From Paenisporosarcina macmurdoensis (GTDB lineage: Bacteria; Bacillota; Bacilli; Bacillales_A; Planococcaceae), in contig NZ_JBHSRI010000023.1 of assembly GCF_042658845.1 (NCBI RefSeq), positions 1-49,875 of the forward strand: a DNA stretch of 49,875 nt. Reading direction: 5' to 3'. The notes under the pieces are model-generated. The model was not told the DNA's origin. It searched no databases and saw only the letters and a program-made list of their open reading frames with translations. How positions within the stretch are numbered: the first letter of the stretch is position 1; every line of letters starts with the position of its first letter. Shown here in pieces: positions 7,769 to 17,049 of this stretch. The translations under genes and the position numbers were made by a program.

Positions 7769-9983
7769 ACCAAATCCTCAGCAAATTAAAGAACAAAAAC
7801 TATACGCTCAAATGGGCATGTCCGATTCAGAATTTGAAATGGTTGAAAAGATTCTGGGTCGTCAACCGAACTATACAGAGACTGGTTTGTTTTCGGTCAT
7901 GTGGTCAGAACATTGTTCATATAAAAACTCGAAACCTATTTTACGTAAGTTCCCAACGACTGGTCCACGCGTATTACAAGGTCCTGGTGAAGGTGCAGGA
8001 ATTGTTGATATTGGAGATGGACAAGCTGTTGTGTTCAAAATGGAATCGCATAATCATCCATCTGCTATCGAACCTTATCAAGGGGCGGCAACAGGTGTGG
8101 GTGGGATCATTCGTGACGTTTTCTCAATGGGAGCGCGTCCGATTGCTATGTTAAACTCACTTCGTTTCGGTGAATTAACGAGCCCTCGTGTTCGTTATTT
8201 ATTTGAAGAAGTCGTAGCAGGAATCGCAGGATACGGTAACTGTATCGGTATTCCAACTGTAGGTGGAGAAGTTCAGTTTGATGATTGTTATGCTGGAAAT
8301 CCATTAGTAAACGCTATGTGTGTGGGATTAATCAATCATGAAGATATTCAAAAAGGAATCGCTTCAGGTGTTGGCAATACAGTGATGTACGTTGGCGCAA
8401 AAACAGGACGCGATGGTATTCATGGGGCAACCTTTGCATCTGAAGAACTAAGCGAAGCATCTGAAGAAAAACGCCCAGCTGTTCAAGTTGGAGATCCATT
8501 TATGGAGAAATTGTTACTTGAAGCGTGTTTGGAACTTGTTAAATCAGACGCACTAGTTGGTATTCAAGATATGGGTGCAGCAGGATTAACTTCTTCTGCA
8601 GCTGAAATGGCTTCTAAAGCAGGCTTCGGAATTGAAATGAATTTAGATGCAGTACCACAACGCGAAACTGGTATGACAGCTTATGAAATGATGTTATCTG
8701 AATCTCAAGAACGTATGTTAATTGTGGTAACAAAAGGACGCGAAGCTGAAATCGAAGTGTTATTCGAGAAGTATGATTTAGATGCAGTGGCTGTTGGTGT
8801 TGTAACTGACGATAAAATGCTTCGTTTACTTCATAAAGGTGAAGTTGTGGCAAACGTTCCTGCAGATGCTTTGGCAGAAGAAGCTCCTGTTTATTACAAA
8901 ACTTCTAGTGTTCCTGCTTATTACACACAATATCAAGCGATGGAAAACGTTGAACCACAAGTTGCTGACTATAAAGAAACATTAATTAGATTACTAAAAC
9001 AACCAACCATTGCTTCAAAAGAATGGGTGTATGATCAATACGATTATCAAGTGCGTACAAGCACAGTCGTAACGCCTGGATCAGATGCGGCAGTCGTTCG
9101 TGTTCGTGGGACGAATAAAGGCTTAGCGATGACGACAGACTGTAATTCTCGCTATATCTACTTGGATCCAGAAACTGGCGGTAAAATCGCGGTGGCAGAA
9201 GCTGCACGTAATGTTGTTTGTTCAGGAGCTAAACCATTAGCAATTACAGATTGTTTAAACTTCGGGAATCCGGAAAACCCAGAGATTTTCTGGCAATTAG
9301 AAAAGTCAGCTGATGGTATGGCTGCAGCATGTCTTGCTCTTGAATCACCAGTTATTGGTGGCAACGTGTCACTTTACAATGAACGTAGCGGAGTGGCTGT
9401 ATACCCAACACCAACTATTGGTTTAGTTGGATTAGTTGAAGACTTGTCACACGTAACAACACAAGATGTAAAAGAAGCCGGCGACTTTGTTTATCTTATC
9501 GGAGAAACAATGACTGAATTTGGTGGTAGTGAGTTGCAAAAAATGGTTGAAGGTCGCATTTTCGGTAAAGCACCTTCGATTAATTTAGATGTAGAAGTTA
9601 GTCGTCAAGACGCGCTTTTACTAGCTATCCAATCAGGAAAAGTTGCATCTGCGCATGATATTGCAGAAGGCGGATTTGCGGTTGCATTAGCAGAGAAAAC
9701 ATTTGGCGTACAAAATCTTGGTGTAGACGTGACGATTTCTGGTTCAGCGATTACCGCTTTGTTCAGTGAATCACAATCACGTTTCATCGTTACTGTAAAA
9801 GAACAACATGCAGCAGCATTTGAAGAAATCGTCAAAGACGCTGTAAAAATTGGAACGGTCACATCAGATACGTCCGTCATCATTCGTAACGAACATGGCG
9901 AAGAGTGGGTGTCAGGTTCTGTTGAGGAATTCCGATCTGCTTGGAAAGGAGCAATTCCATGCTTGCTGAACTCAGAGGGTTAA
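7752..9983 (+). CDS. purL: FGAM synthase large subunit PurL
   Basis: PurL (743 aa, the short Gram-positive type) converts FGAR to FGAM with ATP and the ammonia from PurQ. YTETGLFSVMWSEHCSYKNS and the ATP/metal segment MESHNHPSAIEPYQGAATG are visible in the N-terminal half; a second AIRS-like half follows. GGAGGGAA precedes ATG 7752, which lies inside the end of purQ. Its 3' end in turn overlaps the start of purF by 25 bp. Confidence 0.97.
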   Translation: MSVMLEPNPQQIKEQKLYAQMGMSDSEFEMVEKILGRQPNYTETGLFSVMWSEHCSYKNSKPILRKFPTTGPRVLQGPGEGAGIVDIGDGQAVVFKMESHNHPSAIEPYQGAATGVGGIIRDVFSMGARPIAMLNSLRFGELTSPRVRYLFEEVVAGIAGYGNCIGIPTVGGEVQFDDCYAGNPLVNAMCVGLINHEDIQKGIASGVGNTVMYVGAKTGRDGIHGATFASEELSEASEEKRPAVQVGDPFMEKLLLEACLELVKSDALVGIQDMGAAGLTSSAAEMASKAGFGIEMNLDAVPQRETGMTAYEMMLSESQERMLIVVTKGREAEIEVLFEKYDLDAVAVGVVTDDKMLRLLHKGEVVANVPADALAEEAPVYYKTSSVPAYYTQYQAMENVEPQVADYKETLIRLLKQPTIASKEWVYDQYDYQVRTSTVVTPGSDAAVVRVRGTNKGLAMTTDCNSRYIYLDPETGGKIAVAEAARNVVCSGAKPLAITDCLNFGNPENPEIFWQLEKSADGMAAACLALESPVIGGNVSLYNERSGVAVYPTPTIGLVGLVEDLSHVTTQDVKEAGDFVYLIGETMTEFGGSELQKMVEGRIFGKAPSINLDVEVSRQDALLLAIQSGKVASAHDIAEGGFAVALAEKTFGVQNLGVDVTISGSAITALFSESQSRFIVTVKEQHAAAFEEIVKDAVKIGTVTSDTSVIIRNEHGEEWVSGSVEEFRSAWKGAIPCLLNSEG

Positions 9984-11380
9984 ACGAAGAGTGTGGCGTT
10001 TTTGGAATTTGGGGTGACCCGAATGCAGCACAGATCACCTATTATGGATTGCATGCTTTACAACATCGCGGACAAGAAGGCGCAGGTATCGTCGTAACTG
10101 ACGGTAACTCGCTTCAAGCGGTGAAAGGTGAAGGTCTTGTAAGTGAAGTATTTAGTACGGGTAAGCTTGATCATTTAAAAGGTAGTGGCGCAATTGGTCA
10201 TGTGCGTTATGCGACAGCAGGCGGTAGCGGAATTGAAAATGTACAACCACTTTTGTTCCGTTCGTCTACTGGTAGTTTAGCGATTGCACATAATGGTAAT
10301 TTGGTGAATGCTACTCACTTGAAAAAACATTTAGAGCGCCAAGGAAGCATATTCCAGACGTCTTCAGATACGGAAGTATTAGCTCATTTAATTAAAAAAA
10401 GTGGCTATGCCACGTTTGAACAACGCGCTAAAAATGCCTTGTCACTTTTAAAAGGTGCTTTTGCAGTCGTGATGATGACGGAAGATGAAATGACCGTTGC
10501 ACTTGATCCAAACGGCTTACGACCACTGTCACTTGGGAAATTAGGAGATGCATGGGTTGTTGCATCTGAAACATGTGCATTCGATATTATTGGTGCTGAA
10601 TACATTCGTTCAATTGAACCTGGAGAATTCCTTGTGATTAACGATGAAGGATTGAAAGTTGACCGTTTTGCTTTTCCTGCGAAACGTGCGATTTGTACGA
10701 TGGAATATGTCTATTTCTCACGTCCCGATTCTGATATAGATGGTATTAATATTCATACGGCTCGTAAACGTTTAGGAAAAGAACTTGCGAAAGAAGTACA
10801 AATTGAAGCAGATGTGGTGACGGGTGTTCCGGACTCCAGTATTTCTGCTGCTATTGGTTTCTCTGAAGCTACAGGTATTCCATATGAATTAGGATTAATT
10901 AAGAACCGTTACGTTGGACGAACGTTTATCCAACCTTCTCAAGACTTACGTGAACGTGGAGTGAAGATGAAATTGTCTCCAGTACGTCAAGTAGTGAATG
11001 GCAAACGTGTCGTGATGGTTGATGATTCCATCGTTCGTGGGACTACGTCTAGACGTATTGTGACTTTGTTAAAAGAAGCGGGAGCGACAGAAGTACATGT
11101 CGTTATCAGTTCACCGCCTATTAAAAATCCTTGTTTTTACGGCATCGATATCAGTTCGAGTGAAGAGCTGATTGCTTCAAATAAGAGCGTCGAAGAAATG
11201 TGTGAATTAATTGGTGCTGATTCTTTAACCTTCCTATCAGTAGAAGGTATGGTCCGTGCAATCGGACGAACTGATGAAGGACCTGAAGCTGGACATTGTT
11301 TGGCTTGCTTTACAAATAATTATCCAACAGAGATTTTCACGGATACGATTTTACCGCACAAAAAAGAATTGTCACGATAG
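9959..11380 (+). CDS. purF: Glutamine PRPP amidotransferase PurF
   Basis: PurF (473 aa) carries out the first committed step, PRPP plus glutamine to phosphoribosylamine. The start gives an 11-residue propeptide (MLAELRGLNEE) before Cys12, which becomes the N-terminal nucleophile, as in B. subtilis. The PRPP loop is VVMVDDSIVRGTTS. Cysteines in the ICTMEY, PCFYG and CLACF segments are the likely 4Fe-4S ligands, making this the oxygen-labile Bacillus type. ATG 9959 follows GGAAAGGAG inside the end of purL. Confidence 0.97.
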   Translation: MLAELRGLNEECGVFGIWGDPNAAQITYYGLHALQHRGQEGAGIVVTDGNSLQAVKGEGLVSEVFSTGKLDHLKGSGAIGHVRYATAGGSGIENVQPLLFRSSTGSLAIAHNGNLVNATHLKKHLERQGSIFQTSSDTEVLAHLIKKSGYATFEQRAKNALSLLKGAFAVVMMTEDEMTVALDPNGLRPLSLGKLGDAWVVASETCAFDIIGAEYIRSIEPGEFLVINDEGLKVDRFAFPAKRAICTMEYVYFSRPDSDIDGINIHTARKRLGKELAKEVQIEADVVTGVPDSSISAAIGFSEATGIPYELGLIKNRYVGRTFIQPSQDLRERGVKMKLSPVRQVVNGKRVVMVDDSIVRGTTSRRIVTLLKEAGATEVHVVISSPPIKNPCFYGIDISSSEELIASNKSVEEMCELIGADSLTFLSVEGMVRAIGRTDEGPEAGHCLACFTNNYPTEIFTDTILPHKKELSR

Positions 11381-11392
11381 GGGGCGACATGG

Positions 11393-12457
11393 ATGTCAAA
11401 AGCATACGAACAAGCTGGTGTAAATATTGAAGCGGGCTATGAGGCTGTAAAGAGAATGAAATCTCATGTGGATCGCACAGCACGCAAAGGCATAATGGGA
11501 GCATTCGGCGGTTTTGGTGGCATGTTTGACTTGTCGTCGCTCAATTATAAAGAACCAGTCTTAATTTCTGGTACAGACGGCGTTGGAACTAAATTAAAAT
11601 TAGCATTTATGACTGATCAACACGATACAATCGGCATCGATTGCGTTGCTATGTGTGTCAATGACATCGTAGCTCAAGGAGCAGAACCACTATTTTTCCT
11701 TGACTATTTAGCAGTTGGGCAAGCTCAACCTGAAAAGATTGAGCAAATCGTTAAAGGTGTTGCAGATGGTTGTGTTCAAGCAGGTGCTGCCCTTATTGGT
11801 GGAGAAACAGCTGAAATGCCAGGTCTTTACGAAGTGGATGAATATGATGTGGCTGGTTTTGCAGTCGGTGTTGCAGAGAAGTCGAATATCGTAACAGGTG
11901 AACATATTCAAACAGGTGATGTACTAGTTGGACTTGCTTCAAGCGGTATTCACTCCAACGGTTTTTCTCTTGTGCGTAAAATCGTCTTTGCTGATCAAGG
12001 CTACGAAATTGACTCGTATGTTGCAGGCTATGAACATTTGGGTCGCATTGGAAAAGCGTTACTAGAACCAACCAAAATTTATGCGAAACCAGTATTAGCA
12101 ATTCATGAAGAGCTTGACGTTCATGGCATGGCTCACGTAACTGGTGGCGGTTTTTATGAAAACTTACCTCGTATGATGCCTGCTGACTTGGGTGTCGAAA
12201 TCGATCTAGGCTCATGGCCTGTGTTACCGGTGTTCTCAATGTTGAAAGAAAAAGGCTCATTAGCTGACCGTGATTTATATAGTGTCTTTAATATGGGGAT
12301 TGGTTTTGTCATAGCGCTTCCTGAAGCACAAGCTAAGCAAGCAATTCAAATTGCCGTTCAAAACGGTGAAAATGCGTACGTTATTGGTCGAGTTGTGCAG
12401 GGTGAAGGTGTTCAATTCACTGGCTCTCACGACGGGAGTTTAGTCGATGAGCAATAA
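11393..12457 (+). CDS. purM: AIR synthetase PurM
   Basis: PurM (354 aa) closes the imidazole ring of AIR from FGAM with ATP. ISGTDGVGTKLKLAF (residues about 58-72), VNDIVAQGAEPLFFLDY and GGETAEMPG are the signature ATP-binding segments of the AIRS family. It starts 12 bp after purF, and its last codons overlap purN by 11 bp. Confidence 0.97.
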   Translation: MSKAYEQAGVNIEAGYEAVKRMKSHVDRTARKGIMGAFGGFGGMFDLSSLNYKEPVLISGTDGVGTKLKLAFMTDQHDTIGIDCVAMCVNDIVAQGAEPLFFLDYLAVGQAQPEKIEQIVKGVADGCVQAGAALIGGETAEMPGLYEVDEYDVAGFAVGVAEKSNIVTGEHIQTGDVLVGLASSGIHSNGFSLVRKIVFADQGYEIDSYVAGYEHLGRIGKALLEPTKIYAKPVLAIHEELDVHGMAHVTGGGFYENLPRMMPADLGVEIDLGSWPVLPVFSMLKEKGSLADRDLYSVFNMGIGFVIALPEAQAKQAIQIAVQNGENAYVIGRVVQGEGVQFTGSHDGSLVDEQ

Positions 12458-13019
12458 ACCAAAGGTGGCGATTTTTGCTTCCGGCAGCGGAAGTAATTTT
12501 CAAGTCATCGCGGATGCAGCGAGAGCAGGCAATCTAGATGCCGACATCGTAGCTGTTGTAACAGATAAACCACAAGCATATGTGGTGGAACGAGCAACAG
12601 CATTAGATGTGTCGGTTATAGCGTATCGTCCGAACGACTTTGATTCCAAAGTCGCTTATGAGACAGCGATTTTGCAAGAGCTGCAAAAGCTTGAAGTGGA
12701 ATGGTTAGTTTTAGCTGGATACATGAGGTTAATCGGCGATACACTACTGGCTGAATTTCCAAACAAAATCGTCAACATCCATCCTTCGCTTTTACCATCA
12801 TTCCCAGGTAAAGATGCTATTGGCCAAGCGTTGGCTCATAACGTAAAAGTAACAGGTGTTACCGTACATTACGTAGACGCTGGTATGGACACTGGGAAAA
12901 TTTTATCGCAACAAGCCGTTGAAGTTGTTGACGGTGACCGCGAAAAAACAGAACAACGTATTCACGCAGTTGAACATGAACTCTATACAAAAACGTTACA
13001 GCAATTATTTAGCCGGTAG
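12447..13019 (+). CDS. purN: Glycinamide ribonucleotide formyltransferase PurN
   Basis: PurN (190 aa) formylates GAR using 10-formyl-THF. GSGSNFQVI (13-21) is the phosphate loop, and Asn110, His112 (VNIHPSLLPSFPG) and Asp148 (AGMDTG) form the catalytic triad. Translation starts inside purM. The TAG stop lies within a perfect 8-bp hairpin (13011-13030), which may tune read-through into purHD. Confidence 0.96.
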   Translation: MSNKPKVAIFASGSGSNFQVIADAARAGNLDADIVAVVTDKPQAYVVERATALDVSVIAYRPNDFDSKVAYETAILQELQKLEVEWLVLAGYMRLIGDTLLAEFPNKIVNIHPSLLPSFPGKDAIGQALAHNVKVTGVTVHYVDAGMDTGKILSQQAVEVVDGDREKTEQRIHAVEHELYTKTLQQLFSR

Positions 13020-13030
13020 AGTTACCGGCT
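13011..13030 (+). promoter_or_regulatory. Hairpin over the purN stop codon
   Basis: AGCCGGTA (13011-13018) pairs perfectly with TACCGGCT (13023-13030) with a 4-nt loop and is followed by TTTGATTTCT. It includes the purN stop and precedes the purH ribosome site by about 10 nt. The T-tract is weak, so partial termination or an mRNA processing/stability role is more likely than full termination. Confidence 0.5.
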
Positions 13031-13055
13031 TTTGATTTCTAAAGGAGGATTTTCC

Positions 13056-14591
13056 ATGGAAAAACGCGCGCTTATTAGTGTGTCAGACAAATCAGGTATT
13101 CTTGAATTCGCAAAACAGTTAGAGATATTAGGATACGAAATTTTATCAACAGGTGGAACGAAAGCATATTTACAAGAAAGTGGTGTAGCAATTACCCCGG
13201 TCGATGAAGTAACAGGATTCCCAGAAATATTAGGTGGACGTGTCAAAACGTTGAACCCGATGATTCACGGTGGACTTCTAGCTAAACCCGATGATGAAAA
13301 CCATCAAGCACAAATGTACGAATATGGCATCAAGCCAATTGACGTTGTTTGTGTCAACTTATATCCTTTCCGCGAAACGATTTCAAAACCAAATGTTACG
13401 GCTGAAGATGCGATTGAAAATATTGATATTGGTGGACCAGCTATGTTGCGTGCGTCTGCGAAAAACCATGCCTACGTGACGGTCATTACAGATGCTGCAG
13501 ACTACCCAGCTGTTTCAGCAGAATTGCAAGCAGATGGTAAAACAACAATGGAAACTAGACGTCGTTTAGCGGCAAAAGTTTTCCGTCATACTGCTTCTTA
13601 CGATGCGTATATTTCAGGTTACTTAACAGAACTAGCTGGAGAAGAATTCCCCGAGCAAGTTACATTTACATACGAATTAAAACAAGAGCTTCGCTACGGA
13701 GAAAATCCACATCAAAAAGCAGCTTTCTACAAACGTGCGCTTGGCTCTGATTTCTCCATTGCTTCTGCACAACAACTGCACGGCAAAGAACTTTCATACA
13801 ACAACATACAAGATGCTAATGCAGCGATTCAAATCGTCAAAGAGTTTGAACTTCCAGCTGCGGTCGCGGTTAAACACATGAACCCATGTGGCGTTGGAAT
13901 TGGTGAAACAATTGCAGAAGCATTTGCAAAAGCGTATGAAGCAGACAGCATGTCCATTTTTGGAGGCATCGTCGCTCTAAATCGTGAAGTTGATGCTCAA
14001 ACAGCTGAACAACTTTCAGGCATTTTCTTGGAAATTATTTTAGCACCTTCTTTCTCAGAAGAAGCATTAGCTATTTTAACGAAGAAGAAAAACATTCGAT
14101 TATTGACGATTCCATTTGAACAAAGCAAAAAAGACAAATGGAACACTGTGTCAATTGAAGGCGGCTTGTTGCTGCAACAACCGGATCAATATGGTTTTGC
14201 AGAAGCAGATGTACGCGTAGTTACTGAACGCCAACCAACCGAAGAAGAATGGGCTGCACTTAAACTTGGTTGGAGCGTTGTCAAACACGTGAAATCCAAT
14301 GCAATAGTTGTTACAGATGCTCAGATGACACTAGGTGTTGGTGCTGGTCAAATGAATCGCGTAGGCGCAGCGAAGATTGCATTAGAACAAGCTGCTGAAA
14401 AAGCACAAGGAGCTTCACTTGCTTCAGACGCCTTTTTCCCAATGAATGATACGGTAGAAACGGCTGCGAAAGCGGGCATTACGGCGATTATTCAACCTGG
14501 TGGGTCAGTAAAAGATGAAGATTCAATTCAAAAAGCGAATGAATATGGAATTGCGATGGTGTTTACAGGCGTACGTCACTTTAAACACTAA
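13056..14591 (+). CDS. purH: AICAR transformylase / IMP cyclohydrolase PurH
   Basis: PurH (511 aa) performs the last two steps to IMP. The N-terminal MGS-like cyclohydrolase domain (about 1-145, ALISVSDKSGI and STGGTKAYL) is followed by the transformylase domain with KELSYNNIQDANAA and AVKHMNPCGVG. A strong AAAGGAGG precedes ATG 13056. It is the first gene after the only sizeable hairpin-bearing gap in the operon. Confidence 0.97.
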   Translation: MEKRALISVSDKSGILEFAKQLEILGYEILSTGGTKAYLQESGVAITPVDEVTGFPEILGGRVKTLNPMIHGGLLAKPDDENHQAQMYEYGIKPIDVVCVNLYPFRETISKPNVTAEDAIENIDIGGPAMLRASAKNHAYVTVITDAADYPAVSAELQADGKTTMETRRRLAAKVFRHTASYDAYISGYLTELAGEEFPEQVTFTYELKQELRYGENPHQKAAFYKRALGSDFSIASAQQLHGKELSYNNIQDANAAIQIVKEFELPAAVAVKHMNPCGVGIGETIAEAFAKAYEADSMSIFGGIVALNREVDAQTAEQLSGIFLEIILAPSFSEEALAILTKKKNIRLLTIPFEQSKKDKWNTVSIEGGLLLQQPDQYGFAEADVRVVTERQPTEEEWAALKLGWSVVKHVKSNAIVVTDAQMTLGVGAGQMNRVGAAKIALEQAAEKAQGASLASDAFFPMNDTVETAAKAGITAIIQPGGSVKDEDSIQKANEYGIAMVFTGVRHFKH

Positions 14592-14623
14592 GAGGTTACA
14601 CTTATTATGAGGAGGTTTTCTAG

Positions 14624-15880
14624 GTGAAAGTACTTGTGATTGGTAGTGGCGGGCGTGAACATGCCATTGTACGTCAATTTAAAAACTCTCCATCTGTAAC
14701 TGAAGTATTTGTGGCGCCTGGTAATGATGGAATGAAAAGCGATGCAACATGCGTAGCTATAGATGCGTTGGAATTTGACATGTTGGTTGCGTTTGTTCAA
14801 GAAAATGCGATCGATTTAACGTTTGTCGGACCCGAACAACCTCTAGCTGCAGGAATTGTAGATCATTTCGAAGCGGAAGGGTTACGCATTTTCGGACCTA
14901 CAAAAGCGGCTGCTCAAATCGAAGGTAGTAAATCATTCGCCAAAGAGCTAATGAAAAAATACAATATCCCAACAGCTGCATATGAAACATTTACAGATGT
15001 AAATGAAGCGAAAGCCTATATTCAAAAAATGGGTGCACCCATAGTGGTTAAAGCAGACGGTCTTGCTGCGGGTAAAGGCGTTGTAGTTGCCATGACTTTG
15101 CAAGAAGCGTTCAATTCTGTGGAAGACATGATTGGCAATCAAAAGTTCGGAGATTCATCTTCACGAGTTGTCATTGAAGCTTTCCTAGATGGCGAAGAAT
15201 TTTCCTATATGTCATTTGTACATAACGGACAAATTTACCCAATGGTCATTGCCCAAGATCACAAACGTGCATATGATGGGGACCGTGGCCCGAATACAGG
15301 TGGCATGGGAGCTTATTCACCAGTCCCACATATTTCAGACGAAGTCGTTCAACAAGCGTACGATACAATTGTCGTACCAACTGTTGCAGCGATGACAACT
15401 GAAGGAACACCGTTTACTGGAATCTTATATGCAGGATTGATTTTGACGAATGAAGGACCTCAAGTAATCGAATTTAATGCACGATTCGGCGATCCTGAAA
15501 CCCAAGTCGTGTTGCCACGAATGACTTCTGATTTCGGTGACTTAATGAATGCAATTCTCGATGAAAAGCCATTTGAATTGGAATGGTCAAATGATGAAAT
15601 TCTAGGCGTCGTAATCGCCGCAGATGGTTATCCAGAGTCAGTTGAAAAAGGCTTTAAATTGCCTGATTTTTCGAAGCTTACTGGAGACTTGCAAGTATTC
15701 CATGCAGGAACAAAAGAAGTTGATGGTCAATTTGTTGGTAATGGTGGTCGCGTGATTTTAGTAACTGCCAAATCATCTACGTTACAACAAGCACAAGACC
15801 AAGTGTATAAGGCATTATCTGGATTGAAGTGGGATGGATTCTTCTATCGCCATGACATCGGATGGCGTGCGTTGAAATAA
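14624..15880 (+). CDS. purD: Phosphoribosylamine-glycine ligase PurD
   Basis: PurD (418 aa) joins phosphoribosylamine and glycine with ATP. GSGGREHA near the N-terminus, the ATP-grasp loop KADGLAAGKGVV, NTGGMGAYSP and EFNARFGDPE are diagnostic. The start is GTG 14624 behind a strong GAGGAGG. It is the last gene of the operon and is followed by a long terminator. Confidence 0.97.
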   Translation: MKVLVIGSGGREHAIVRQFKNSPSVTEVFVAPGNDGMKSDATCVAIDALEFDMLVAFVQENAIDLTFVGPEQPLAAGIVDHFEAEGLRIFGPTKAAAQIEGSKSFAKELMKKYNIPTAAYETFTDVNEAKAYIQKMGAPIVVKADGLAAGKGVVVAMTLQEAFNSVEDMIGNQKFGDSSSRVVIEAFLDGEEFSYMSFVHNGQIYPMVIAQDHKRAYDGDRGPNTGGMGAYSPVPHISDEVVQQAYDTIVVPTVAAMTTEGTPFTGILYAGLILTNEGPQVIEFNARFGDPETQVVLPRMTSDFGDLMNAILDEKPFELEWSNDEILGVVIAADGYPESVEKGFKLPDFSKLTGDLQVFHAGTKEVDGQFVGNGGRVILVTAKSSTLQQAQDQVYKALSGLKWDGFFYRHDIGWRALK

Positions 15881-15881
15881 C

Positions 15882-15927
15882 AAAATAGACAGCCCATTAC
15901 ATAAGTGATGGGCTGTCTATTTTTTTG
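15882..15927 (+). terminator. Terminator of the purine operon
   Basis: A 16-bp perfect stem (15882-15897 with 15908-15923, core AGACAGCCCAT/ATGGGCTGTCT) is followed by T's. Confidence 0.95.
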
Positions 15928-15942
15928 TAGTGTTTTATGTCT

Positions 15943-16002
15943 GAACCCGAATAAACATCATGAAAGTGGGAATAAATCAAAATGAACGGGAATAACCACA
16001 AC
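15943..16002 (+). repeat. 21-bp spaced repeat array B (three units)
   Basis: GAATAAA cores at 15949, 15970 and 15990 (spacings 21 and 20) begin about 16 bp after the T-tract of the purD terminator. The segment before each core changes from CCC to GGG within the array. Confidence 0.75.
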
Positions 16003-16442
16003 AGATCTACTATGATTATTCCACCACCATAGCAGCGAAGCGAAAACCAAACTAATTAGCCCCCACGCACTTCGTTTGGGGGTGTTTTTGTGGAAAAAAA
16101 TGGGTGAAGGGGAATAAACAATAGTTGAAAGGGAATAAAGGGAGTGTGAAGGGGAATAAAGCTATTGTGAAAGGGAATAAACATCGTGCGAAGGGGAGTA
16201 AATCCAAATGAGAGGGAATAACCACAACAGATCTACTATGATTATTTCATCACCATAGCAGCGAAGCGAAAACCAAACTAATTTGCCCCTACGCACTTCG
16301 TTTTGGGGTATTTTTGTGGGAAAAAATGGGTGAAGGGGAATAAACAATAGTTGAAAGGGAATAAAGGGAGTGTGAAGGGGAATAAAGCTATTGTGAAAGG
16401 GAATAAACATCGTGCGAAGGGGAGTAAATCAAAATGAGAGGG
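15991..16442 (+). repeat. 226-bp tandem duplication of a composite repeat
   Basis: Two near-identical 226-bp copies (15991-16216 and 16217-16442) each contain AACAGATCTACTATGATTAT, the module AGCAGCGAAGCGAAAACC (16031, 16257), a CCCC..GGGG terminator-like hairpin and a 21-bp array. The few differences are single-base changes or small shifts. The 15881-16482 interval has no gene. Confidence 0.92.
16106..16222 (+). repeat. 21-bp spaced repeat array C (six units)
   Basis: Units start at 16106, 16127, 16148, 16169 and 16190, exactly 21 bp apart, with a last one at 16210. The core is GAAGGGGAATAAA or GAAAGGGAATAAA; the 8-bp remainder differs in every unit. Confidence 0.88.
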
Positions 16443-16448
16443 AATAAA
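16332..16448 (+). repeat. 21-bp spaced repeat array D (copy of C)
   Basis: This is the second copy of array C, shifted by 226 bp, with the same order of variable segments. It therefore arose by duplication of the whole element rather than independent growth of the array. Confidence 0.88.
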
Positions 16449-16482
16449 AGTTTCTTAGAGCATTCAATGAATAGTCCAACAG

Positions 16483-16923
16483 TTATCCACTCTTTTTAAA
16501 AGATTCCCCAGAATCCGGATTGAACATCAAGATATATTCAGAGCCTTTCGATTCTATTACTCGAAATGTATAAAACAATTTGGGGGAGAGTGGATCAAAA
16601 CCATCCCTCTCCATCGGTGTATTGTCTAATTGGAAGAGTGTCACATCTTCCTGGAGTGACTGGTGTATGGCAACTTCCGCTTCTGAAATAGTGTACGTTG
16701 GTATGACGAAATATATAGCTCCACCGATAATAGCAAGTGCAAGTAATCTACGATACCAAGTGACTGATTCCGTGTGTCTCAATGCAACGACAGTCCCAAA
16801 AATTAGGCTAACTGGGATGATGGTGTTCATAATGCTGTTATACACAAAGTAATCCACAACCCATATCGGAATGATCAGCATCAATGAGACTGTTATGCCA
16901 AACAAGATACTTTTGTTCTTCAA
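16483..16923 (-). CDS. Hypothetical membrane protein
   Basis: The 146-residue product is not recognised. The first 75 residues hold about three membrane helices (roughly 5-25, 30-48 and 60-77); the rest is a soluble tail with many acidic residues. The start is TTG, supported by GGAGGTGGGG a few bases upstream. It is monocistronic on the minus strand between the repeat arrays and the amidase gene; its promoter is not obvious. Confidence 0.6.
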   Translation of the reverse strand: MKNKSILFGITVSLMLIIPIWVVDYFVYNSIMNTIIPVSLIFGTVVALRHTESVTWYRRLLALAIIGGAIYFVIPTYTISEAEVAIHQSLQEDVTLFQLDNTPMERDGFDPLSPKLFYTFRVIESKGSEYILMFNPDSGESFKKSG

Positions 16924-17008
16924 AAATCCCCACCTCCCATTTATGTTTTTTCACAAGAGAAACATCTGAATTACCAATAGGATTCCTGATTGATTAAGTA
17001 GCAGTATT

Positions 17009-17043
17009 AAAAAAGCCCAAAATGTTGTTACACATTTCGGGCT
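17009..17043 (-). terminator. Terminator of the amidase gene
   Basis: Read on the minus strand, AGCCCGAAATGT pairs with ACATTTTGGGCT (17014-17025 with 17032-17043, one G-U pair) and runs into TTTTTTAA. Confidence 0.85.
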
Positions 17044-17049
17044 TGTCTA

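Noticed and set aside
11793..12260. 155-residue antisense frame inside purM
   Set aside because: purM is intact and conserved on the plus strand; the antisense product looks like no known family.
16162..16410. Minus-strand frame of 82 residues with FIPLH/FIPF heptads
   Set aside because: It is a translation of the 21-bp arrays C and D; the period is a multiple of three, so any frame free of stops gives heptad repeats. No ribosome site is present.
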